This document shows positions 1 through 5,909 of a stretch of 6,467 nt of DNA, one piece after another. Under the pieces are notes generated by a model, which ran no database searches, was not told where the DNA came from, and saw only the letters and a list, made by a program, of their open reading frames with translations. The first letter of the stretch is position 1. Each line of letters opens with the position of its first letter. The position numbers and the translations under genes were made by a program. The stretch lies in the NCBI GenBank assembly GCA_029262955.1, contig JAJCYL010000153.1, forward strand, positions 1 through 6,467, given 5' to 3'. Source of the stretch: Cytophagales bacterium (lineage in GTDB: Bacteria; Bacteroidota; Bacteroidia; Cytophagales; Cyclobacteriaceae).

Positions 1-310
1 AACGGATTTGAAACTGGAATTAACAAAGGAGCTTTTCAATGAAAAGCTGGTGGTAACGATAGGCGGAAATGTAGGCCTGGAGGGAGAACAAAAGCAAAGT
101 GGCGTCAAGAATCTGGCCCAGGATGTAATATTAGAATACAAGTTAGATACTCAAGGGACTTATCGTTTGAAAGCCTTTAGAAAAAATCAATACGAGGGTG
201 TAATTGATGGAGAGTTGACTAAAACCGGAGTTGGCATTTCGCTCAGTACTGAATTCGAGAGTTGGGAAGATTTTTTTAGGGAATTAAGATCTGGAAAAAA
301 GAAAAGGTGA
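1..310 (+). CDS. tamB: TamB-like translocation/assembly module protein, C-terminal end (5' part outside window)
   Basis: Only the last 102 codons are visible; the frame is open to the left edge (first full codon at base 2) and ends at TGA 308-310. The TTG at position 8 should not be taken as the real start. TamB is a very large inner-membrane-anchored periplasmic protein with a long lipid-binding beta-groove that works with a TamA-type Omp85 protein in outer-membrane assembly or lipid transport. What is seen here is the C-terminal DUF490/TamB signature as found in Bacteroidota: a run ending LDTQGTYRLKAFRK, then a GELTKTGVGISL-type segment, and a basic tail GKKKR. The immediate downstream gene is a TamA homologue overlapping by 4 bases, which strongly supports the call. 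The assignment rests on recognition of this tail and on context; the body of the gene is not available. Confidence 0.87.
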   Translation, partial: TDLKLELTKELFNEKLVVTIGGNVGLEGEQKQSGVKNLAQDVILEYKLDTQGTYRLKAFRKNQYEGVIDGELTKTGVGISLSTEFESWEDFFRELRSGKKKR

Positions 311-2589
311 GTTGCAGGAAATATGGCTGGGCTATTATCCTGCTCCTTTACAGTTGCAGTGGAGTTAAGTTCTTAAGTGAGAATGAACTGTTTTATAAAG
401 GTGCCACCCTGACCATTGTTGATAGAGATAATTCTGTCGATCACCGGTTTATGTTGCAGGATCTAAAAAAAATGATGGAACCAAAAGCCAACGAAACAAT
501 TTTTGGCATGCGCCCGGCTGTATGGTTTTATGGAGCAATGGGCGAGCCAAAGAAGAAAGGGGTCCGGCGTTTTATTCAAAATACAATTGGCAGTTCGCCT
601 GTTCTTTATGACAGGTCAATACCTTCTCGTACCGTTCGATTGTTAGAAAACAGATTGTTTAACAGCGGATATTTCGATGCCAGGGTGGGGTACGATATTA
701 AGGAGAAAAAAAAAGATATTGTCGTGCATTATCAGGTTGAATTAGGTGAACCATTTATTTTCAATCAGATACATTTTCCTGCGGACACAACCATTTTGGG
801 TCGTGAGATCCGATCCACCAGTTCGTCATCTCTATTAAAGAAAGGCAAAATCTACAACCTACAATTACTAAAAGATGAAAGAGAGCGAAATAACCAACAC
901 CTCAAAAATAAAGGATTTTACTATTTTAATCCTGAATTCATACAGTATGACATAGACAGTACATCGGGGAATCATATGCTGGAAGTTTGGATGCGATTGA
1001 AAGACGAGCTGCCAATCTCCAGTTTGAAAAGCTACCTAATTGATAGCGTGGTAGTGTTTTCAAACTATACCGTCGAGAAAGATAGCGTGATCAGATCAAC
1101 GCAAGCGGTAATGACCGATGATATCACCTACTTAGATCCCGGTAAAAAGTTTCGACATTCGATTCTTGCCCCTTTGATATTTATACATCCCAGACAAACC
1201 TATGCCCTTGATGATCATAACCTTACACTCAAAAGAGTGTCTGAACTTAACACCTTTAAATTTATCAATATTCGTTTTCAAAATTCGGATTCAAGCTCAA
1301 ACAGGCTCAACTCTCAAATCTATCTTACTCCGCTACCGACCCGATCCTTGCGTTTTGAGATGGAGGCATATTCTAAATCCAATAACTTCGTTGGTCCGGG
1401 TATTAGCTTTGATTTTCAAAACCGAAACAAATGGCGGGGGGCTGAATTATTGAGCGCTACCCTTTCGGGAGGATTTGAGACTCAGATAACCGGAAGAAAC
1501 CGGGCGGTTAACTCTTATGAGGTTGGCTTAGACCTTGATGTGACTATTCCCAGGCTTGTACCTCGTATCCCGGTCAAAACATCGCCGGTGTCTGAGATTC
1601 CAAAAACGAAGATCCAAATTAGCAACAGGCTCCTACGAAGGTCGGGGTTCTATCGAATCCATAAAACCGGTGTCAATTTTGGATACAAATGGAATGAAAA
1701 TAAAAAGAAATTCCATCAACTTAAATTGGTAGACGTCAACTACGCATTTTTGGGTAGCTCAACCGATGAATTTGATCTCTTATTAGAAAATAACCCATCG
1801 CTCCAACAAAGTTTTGCCGACCAACTGATTATAGGAGGGTCATACTCCTTTACATTATCTACTCAGGCAAACAAGTATAAAAATGATTTTCTTTATTTTA
1901 ACGGGAATCTCGATTTAGCCGGAAACACCCTGCAATTATTCAATGGAGCACTGTCATCTAATAATGAATCGCAAAAGGAGGTTTTAGGATTACCATATGC
2001 TCAATATATAAGGGGTGATATTGATTTCAGGTATCTGCGGAATATCACCGAGACAAATGTTATTGCTTCAAGACTGATCGTTGGCTTGGGTGTACCTTAC
2101 GGAAATTCTGATCAATTACCATTCATTAAACAATTTTTTATAGGTGGATCCAACAGCATTCGGGCATTTCCGGCAAGAGGTCTTGGCCCAGGTAGTTTCC
2201 AATCTATTGGAGATACTACCCTTTTTGTAGACCAATCCGGGGATATCAAACTGGAAGCCAACCTTGAATACAGAGCTAAAATATATGGCGTGTTCCGGGG
2301 CGCAGTTTTTCTGGATGCTGGTAATGTGTGGTTGGTAAATAATGACCCAAACCGCCCGGGAGGTACTTTCAAATTAGGCAATTTATGGTCTGAATTAGGA
2401 ATTGGAACAGGTGTTGGCCTTCGTTTGGACTTCTCTTATTTTGTTTTTCGCTTTGATTGGGCGTTCCCCTTGAAAAAGTCCTATTTAGAAAAAAACAATG
2501 GTTGGGTAATTGATGAGATCGATTTTTTGTCCAAAAAATGGAGACAGGACAATCTTATTTTTAATATTGCCATTGGTTATCCTTTCTAA
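307..2589 (+). CDS. tamL: TamL: lipoprotein-type Omp85/TamA outer-membrane protein
   Basis: A 760-residue Omp85-superfamily protein, the outer-membrane partner of TamB. The N terminus is a lipoprotein signal: charged start, hydrophobic AIILLLYS, then a lipobox L14-Y15-S16-C17, so Cys17 should be lipidated. Lipidation distinguishes Bacteroidota TamL from proteobacterial TamA. Residues about 20-360 fit a series of POTRA-like periplasmic repeats; about 370-760 form the beta-barrel. The barrel carries the loop-6 signature at 610-629, FIGGSNSIRAFPARGLGPG, where the R619-containing IRAF corresponds to the VRGF motif of BamA. The last strand ends in Phe (IAIGYPF), a typical beta-signal. The GTG start at 307 overlaps the tamB stop (GTGA), so translation is probably coupled; no strong Shine-Dalgarno is seen, only an A/G-rich stretch. 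The first in-frame ATG comes too late to keep the lipobox, which supports GTG. The residues after Cys17 (SGVK) are not acidic, so surface export of the lipid end is not obviously signalled. The main alternative is BamA, disfavoured by the lipobox and the tamB linkage. Confidence 0.92.
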   Translation: MSCRKYGWAIILLLYSCSGVKFLSENELFYKGATLTIVDRDNSVDHRFMLQDLKKMMEPKANETIFGMRPAVWFYGAMGEPKKKGVRRFIQNTIGSSPVLYDRSIPSRTVRLLENRLFNSGYFDARVGYDIKEKKKDIVVHYQVELGEPFIFNQIHFPADTTILGREIRSTSSSSLLKKGKIYNLQLLKDERERNNQHLKNKGFYYFNPEFIQYDIDSTSGNHMLEVWMRLKDELPISSLKSYLIDSVVVFSNYTVEKDSVIRSTQAVMTDDITYLDPGKKFRHSILAPLIFIHPRQTYALDDHNLTLKRVSELNTFKFINIRFQNSDSSSNRLNSQIYLTPLPTRSLRFEMEAYSKSNNFVGPGISFDFQNRNKWRGAELLSATLSGGFETQITGRNRAVNSYEVGLDLDVTIPRLVPRIPVKTSPVSEIPKTKIQISNRLLRRSGFYRIHKTGVNFGYKWNENKKKFHQLKLVDVNYAFLGSSTDEFDLLLENNPSLQQSFADQLIIGGSYSFTLSTQANKYKNDFLYFNGNLDLAGNTLQLFNGALSSNNESQKEVLGLPYAQYIRGDIDFRYLRNITETNVIASRLIVGLGVPYGNSDQLPFIKQFFIGGSNSIRAFPARGLGPGSFQSIGDTTLFVDQSGDIKLEANLEYRAKIYGVFRGAVFLDAGNVWLVNNDPNRPGGTFKLGNLWSELGIGTGVGLRLDFSYFVFRFDWAFPLKKSYLEKNNGWVIDEIDFLSKKWRQDNLIFNIAIGYPF

Positions 2590-2639
2590 TCCTAATCAGA
2601 GGCCCAAATTCAGTTTTCTAAGTACGCTGCCGCTAAAGT

Positions 2640-2689
2640 CTAACTCACATACCTTTATCAATATTTTAATGAGTTAAGTATTGAGTTAG
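2640..2689. repeat. Three copies of heptamer TGAGTTA in the convergent gap
   Basis: The 110-base gap between the ends of tamL and the 60-residue gene contains CTAACTCA at 2640-2647 and its perfect reverse complement TGAGTTAG at 2682-2689, separated by 34 bases. A further TGAGTTA at 2670-2676 can pair with the same left arm. The two right-hand copies are spaced 12 bases apart. The region could fold into one of two alternative weak hairpins, which may contribute to transcription ending between convergent genes, but neither stem is GC-rich nor followed by a clear T-tract. Chance in AT-rich DNA is possible. Confidence 0.3.
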
Positions 2690-2699
2690 TTGTTGAAAA

Positions 2700-2882
2700 T
2701 TATTTAAGGTCCACCATTTTTCCGGCAGTTTTGGCCATGTCAATTGAGAATAGCTTGCCAACATCAGTCATGAGATGTGCATAGTCAATAGTGGCCATGA
2801 CCTCCTTTTTGAGCTCCGGAGGAAGTTCATCCACTTTATTAATTAAATGGAAAGGATTAAACTTTGCGGTTTCCTTCTTCAT
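2700..2882 (-). CDS. 60-residue soluble protein of unknown function, overlapping the sigma factor gene
   Basis: A small, charged protein with no signal peptide and no membrane segment, so probably cytoplasmic. I do not recognise a named family. The middle, residues about 14-34, reads as helix with NKVDELPPELKKEV followed by MATIDYAH; the rest also looks helical. There are no Cys residues and no HxxxCxxC zinc motif, unlike ZAS-type anti-sigma factors. The ATG at 2882 lies 26 bases inside the 3' end of the ECF sigma gene in another frame, and an in-frame TGA sits two codons upstream (stop, CCT, ACC, ATG), so this is the only ATG start possible. No Shine-Dalgarno is visible; expression probably depends on ribosomes finishing the sigma gene. 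The arrangement suggests a co-expressed sigma partner, either an inhibitor or an accessory factor; that is inference from position only. Confidence 0.75.
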   Translation of the reverse strand: MKKETAKFNPFHLINKVDELPPELKKEVMATIDYAHLMTDVGKLFSIDMAKTAGKMVDLK

Positions 2883-3441
2883 GGTAGGTCATTAGTTTAG
2901 CCTTCGTTCGCATTAATTTCATTTTAATAGCACTTTCACCAGAACCAGTCAGCTCTGCTATTTCTTTAATGGAAAAACCGTCCTGGTATTTCATCAACAG
3001 GAGTGATTTTTCTGCTACAGACAATTTCTCCAACAGTTTCTCCAACGTAACAATATTGATATCCATTATGTCCTCATCAGAAAGAACCTCGGTTTTTGTT
3101 TCTACTTCTTCGTGTCTTAACTCTTCAACCAGTTTAAATTGTTTTTTCTTTTTAGCCTGATAGTCAACGCAGTGGTTATAAGTGACCGCATAAATCCAGG
3201 TTGAGAATTTGGACTTTTTACCAAACTTCGAAAGGCTCAGATAAATTCTCACAATTACATCGTGTGCCACATCCTTTGCTTCAGCTTCATCTTTTGTGAA
3301 GCTTAAACACTTTTGATAAATCTTGATCGCATATCGCTCATAGATCTCTTCGAAATAGAAAGAGCTGCCGGTGGATAAAATTAGATCTACCAGGTCCTCA
3401 TCTTTCAGGTCCTCATGTTTGCTTCTTGGTTTTTTAGACAC
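2857..3441 (-). CDS. ECF-type (sigma-70 family, group 4) RNA polymerase sigma factor
   Basis: A 194-residue protein with the two-domain layout of ECF sigma factors, which direct RNA polymerase to a special promoter set. Region 2 spans about 25-97: FEEIYERYAIKIYQKCL, then DEAEAKDVAHDVIVRIY (the conserved acidic core-binding helix) and KFSTWIYAVTYNHCVDYQ (the -10 recognition part). An acidic linker of about 35 residues rich in Glu and Asp follows. Region 4 spans about 133-185, with LSVAEKSLLLMKYQDGFSIK and a helix-turn-helix ending SAIKMKLMRTKAKL. The start is GTG at 3441: an in-frame TGA lies nine codons upstream and no in-frame ATG or TTG occurs between them; an ATT is the only other option and is rare. 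No clear Shine-Dalgarno is present. The 3' end overlaps the next gene by 26 bases. No transmembrane anti-sigma gene or SusCD-type receptor lies beside it, so its signal is unknown. Confidence 0.92.
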   Translation of the reverse strand: MSKKPRSKHEDLKDEDLVDLILSTGSSFYFEEIYERYAIKIYQKCLSFTKDEAEAKDVAHDVIVRIYLSLSKFGKKSKFSTWIYAVTYNHCVDYQAKKKKQFKLVEELRHEEVETKTEVLSDEDIMDINIVTLEKLLEKLSVAEKSLLLMKYQDGFSIKEIAELTGSGESAIKMKLMRTKAKLMTYHEEGNRKV

Positions 3442-3502
3442 AATCGCAATATCAATGCTTTCATGTCAAAATACCAAAATTGATCAAAAAATAGAAAAGT
3501 GT

Positions 3503-3583
3503 TCATAGAATTGCAGATAGCATCACTAAGAACACTCCCAGGTTATCTCTGAAATTTTTAACGAATTGTTCCGAGAATTTCAT
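3503..3583 (-). CDS. Possible 26-residue hydrophobic peptide downstream of the MscS channel
   Basis: In the 162-base gap between the channel and the sigma gene, an ATG at 3583 opens a 27-codon frame ending at TGA (3503-3505). The peptide begins MKFSEQFVKNFRDN, which could form an amphipathic helix, and ends in a hydrophobic run LGVFLVMLSAIL. That is the layout of many tiny membrane-associated bacterial proteins. It starts 20 bases after the channel stop codon, and a GGAG lies 11 bases upstream of the ATG, slightly far for a ribosome binding site. No family is recognised. It is short enough to arise by chance, so it is listed as a candidate only. Confidence 0.3.
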   Translation of the reverse strand: MKFSEQFVKNFRDNLGVFLVMLSAIL

Positions 3584-3603
3584 GCTTTTAGCCGCTCCGA
3601 CAG

Positions 3604-4434
3604 TTATGGCTTTCTCAACTTAACTTTCTCAGTTAGTAATTGCTTGACAGGAATCACAACAGTGCTATCCTTCGTTTTTATTACGCAAGAAGTAATATCT
3701 ATCTTCTCAATTGTCCCTCGGACATCATCGATTTCAATTTCTTGTCCCACTTGAAAATTATTCTTTGTATAGAATGATGAAAGTATATTGGAAAGGATGT
3801 CTTTTGATCCAATTCCAAATGAAACTGCGAATGCGAGAACGACACCGGCAATCAGTATGGTCACGTTCGAGGTCAGAATGTCGGTGTCAACTCCGGCCTG
3901 ATTAAGTGCGGTAAGAGTTATAATGATTAGGATGAGGTAAAAAGCAAACCCGCTAATGATGCGGTGCGCCGATACAGCCAGAGACTCCAAAATGCCTCGT
4001 AACCCTTGCTTGACAAAGGTGGCAATGTAGTAGCCGATAACAAAGATGACAATCGCGCTAAATAATCTCGGAAGATAGGTGAGTAGGTCACTAATCGATT
4101 GGGAAACCACTACCCAACCAAGGGTGTCGGAGGCAGTAACGAAAAACAATAAGATAATCACCCAGTAGACAAACTTACCTACAATTGTAGATGGTCTAAT
4201 CTCTAATCCTTTTCTGCCAAATAGCTCATCCAACGGGACTTTTTCTGAGAGCCTGTCGAATTGAATAGCTCTAAGCGCTTTTCGAATAAGAAATGAAGTT
4301 CCTTTGGCAATAAGCCAACCTAAAACAATAAGAAATAATGCGCCTAGAATGTTAGGCAATGCGGACATAAGGTTTTCCCCAAGAACTATTAGAGATTGCA
4401 GACCAACCTGGGTTAAATCAGTTACTTTTTCCAT
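3604..4434 (-). CDS. Small-conductance mechanosensitive channel (MscS family), short form
   Basis: A 276-residue inner-membrane channel that opens when membrane tension rises and releases solutes during osmotic downshock. Five hydrophobic segments are visible at about 25-50, 86-106, 121-141, 159-179 and 191-210. The first three resemble the conserved TM-helix repeats (PALPNI/LPRLF-type starts) that precede the MscS domain in this subfamily. The pore-lining helix and the turn into the beta domain are at 191-224: VLAFAVSFGIGSKDILSNIL, followed by FQVGQEIEIDDVRGTIEKID and a VIPVKQLL segment typical of the MscS beta domain. The protein stops straight after this domain, so it lacks the C-terminal alpha/beta cage of E. 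coli MscS. The ATG at 4434 gives the full first helix; no strong Shine-Dalgarno is present. It is separated by 103 bases from the porin gene upstream and may have its own promoter. Confidence 0.9.
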   Translation of the reverse strand: MEKVTDLTQVGLQSLIVLGENLMSALPNILGALFLIVLGWLIAKGTSFLIRKALRAIQFDRLSEKVPLDELFGRKGLEIRPSTIVGKFVYWVIILLFFVTASDTLGWVVVSQSISDLLTYLPRLFSAIVIFVIGYYIATFVKQGLRGILESLAVSAHRIISGFAFYLILIIITLTALNQAGVDTDILTSNVTILIAGVVLAFAVSFGIGSKDILSNILSSFYTKNNFQVGQEIEIDDVRGTIEKIDITSCVIKTKDSTVVIPVKQLLTEKVKLRKP

Positions 4435-4470
4435 TATTTTTAATTTGAATATTAATGAGTAGTTGTTTTT

Positions 4471-4487
4471 AGACTTGTAGAGACTTG
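4471..4487. repeat. Direct repeat AGACTTG x2, 10-base period, upstream of the channel gene
   Basis: AGACTTG occurs at 4471-4477 and again at 4481-4487, separated by three bases, so the copies lie on the same face of the DNA about one helical turn apart. They sit 37-53 bases upstream of the channel start codon in the 103-base gap between the porin stop and the channel start. The spacing and place would suit a transcription-factor site near the promoter of the channel gene. Nothing identifies the factor, and a 7-base repeat can be chance. Confidence 0.25.
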
Positions 4488-4537
4488 ATTGGTCACATTT
4501 ATAGAAATTTAAGTGTTGACATGATGCACGCTACAGA

Positions 4538-5818
4538 TCAGAACGCAACTCGGGTTCTTAATCCGAATAGTGATAGATTGTCTCCATTTTCACCTAATGC
4601 ATTCCAAACTCTTTGAAAGTGAGGAGAGAGAAAAAGCACTTTCTTAATATTAAAACGGATATAGGTTTCAAACATCTGCTCTCTTCGGCCCAAAGAAGAT
4701 TCAGAAGGTCTGAAGCCTTTGGTTTCACCAAAGGCAAACCCTGAAGAAATGCTGGAGGAACCTATGATTTGGTAGTTTCGTAATTGGAGCCCTCCGCTAT
4801 AGGAATTTGACACTCCAAAGTTTCCGGCCAGGTTTCGGAGGTTCTTCCCATAACGTCCGAATGCATAGAGCTTACGGGTAAGACGAATGTCCCCGCTCAT
4901 GCCAAATCCCCAACCTTTTGAAACTGAGGAATTGTTGTAAGTGTAAGCCCGGATTGCACCTGTCTCTTCTTTGTTGATACTGAAGGACTTTCCAAGCTGA
5001 ATAATTGAGTACAAATTCTCAAATATCTGGTCACCTGAATTGTCAAGACTAGCAACTCCTGCCTGTAAGGTAAGACCTGCGCTTATATCGGAATTAACTG
5101 TTAGACCTGGGCTATTTGATGGGGCGTTTAAGGCTGCACTATTGACGAAAATGTTGCTTAGAAATTGCGAATATTCATCATTTGCAATGGAATTGGGATC
5201 AAAATAGTTGGTCAGATCAATTTTTCCAGCAAAAATGGCAGTGTGCTGAATCTTATATTCGATCCAGGCTTCGACAATATTAATCCTATCTACTCCGTCA
5301 ATTGCTTGAGTGCTGCCCGCTCCCGCGTGAAACCCCGAATAGCTGGGGAATACTTTTGAAGGTCCGTCACCCCCAATGCCTTGTAAGTTTATAAAAACCA
5401 GGCTGTTCTTTCCAAAAGATGAGATCGCAAAAATATCCACTATACCGACTACAGTATTAACTGAGTTTTCGAACTTGCCATCCCAATGGAATACGCTAAG
5501 GAATTGTCCGGTAAAAGTTAATTGTCCAGGCCTACTTGCTGCTGCTTTGAATAAGGAGTCAAGGGCTCTCCTTTTAGATCGTCGACCTTCATCTGTAAAC
5601 TCCTGATCGTCCTCATTTATAGCCCTAAGAATACTCTCAAAATCGGAATGCGTTACCATCCTTGATTTGGAATCCCTCACCACATTCTCGAGGCTGTCAA
5701 GTTTCTTTTCAAGATCAGTTAGTCTTTGAGAAATTGAGTCGCTCGGCTGGGCATTTTGGCCTAGTGCGGAAACGACGTTCAGAATAATAACTAAACCTGA
5801 GGCTAAGAGTCCTTTCAT
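4538..5818 (-). CDS. OprB-like outer-membrane porin with N-terminal coiled coil
   Basis: A 426-residue secreted beta-barrel protein. Residues 1-20 are a Sec signal peptide (MKGLLASGLVIILNVVSALG). Residues about 27-52 hold heptad-like Leu/Val spacing in SQRLTDLEKKLDSLENVV, a coiled coil that probably trimerises in the periplasm. A charged linker rich in Arg and Lys (78-92) leads to the barrel from about 98. Barrel features match carbohydrate-selective porins of the OprB family: VEAWIEYKI at 182-190, then AGKIDLTNYFDPNSIANDE at 197-215 and SQFLSNIFVNSAALNAP at 217-233. The end also fits: ETYIRFNIKKVLFLSPHFQ and a last strand FGLRTRVAF ending in Phe. The family passes sugars or other small solutes; the substrate here is unknown. 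The ATG at 5818 gives the complete signal peptide. The gene follows the SPOR protein gene by 91 bases on the same strand, so the two may be co-transcribed. Confidence 0.82.
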   Translation of the reverse strand: MKGLLASGLVIILNVVSALGQNAQPSDSISQRLTDLEKKLDSLENVVRDSKSRMVTHSDFESILRAINEDDQEFTDEGRRSKRRALDSLFKAAASRPGQLTFTGQFLSVFHWDGKFENSVNTVVGIVDIFAISSFGKNSLVFINLQGIGGDGPSKVFPSYSGFHAGAGSTQAIDGVDRINIVEAWIEYKIQHTAIFAGKIDLTNYFDPNSIANDEYSQFLSNIFVNSAALNAPSNSPGLTVNSDISAGLTLQAGVASLDNSGDQIFENLYSIIQLGKSFSINKEETGAIRAYTYNNSSVSKGWGFGMSGDIRLTRKLYAFGRYGKNLRNLAGNFGVSNSYSGGLQLRNYQIIGSSSISSGFAFGETKGFRPSESSLGRREQMFETYIRFNIKKVLFLSPHFQRVWNALGENGDNLSLFGLRTRVAF

Positions 5819-5909
5819 TCTAGTAATTCCAGATTACAGCTGCCAAGTTGAAAGCTCTAAAACTTCAATCTCTTTTTGAGTAGTACCTAAAAAACTGATT
5901 CTTCGGTGT

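Noticed and set aside
8..310. tamB tail read as a complete 100-residue gene starting at TTG 8
   Set aside because: The frame is open to the left edge, and the sequence is the C-terminal end of a known large family.
1202..1453. 83-codon + strand open frame inside tamL
   Set aside because: It lies wholly inside a confidently assigned Omp85 gene in another frame, and its product looks like no protein family.
2112..2381. 89-codon - strand open frame opposite the tamL loop-6 and barrel region
   Set aside because: It is antisense to a highly conserved part of tamL; the openness is explained by codon bias of the real gene.
3480..3493. Possible Bacteroidota-type -7 element (TATTTTTTG on the - strand) and TTGATCAA palindrome upstream of the sigma gene
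   Set aside because: The spacing inside the element is one base longer than the TAnnTTTG consensus, no matching -33 TTTG was found at the right distance, and an 8-base palindrome is weak in this AT-rich gap.
3551..3581. GAAATT/AATTTC inverted repeat after the channel gene as a terminator
   Set aside because: The stem is only 6 AT-rich pairs with a 19-base loop and no T-tract, and it lies within the candidate small peptide frame.
4494..4503. TAAATGTG on the - strand as a -7 promoter element for the channel gene
   Set aside because: It is one mismatch from TAnnTTTG, but no -33 element is visible at suitable distance, so it is not strong enough to list.
5376..5606. + strand open frames opposite the porin gene (also 5165-5359)
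   Set aside because: They are antisense shadows of a gene with a signal peptide and a full set of barrel motifs; there are no start signals or recognisable products.
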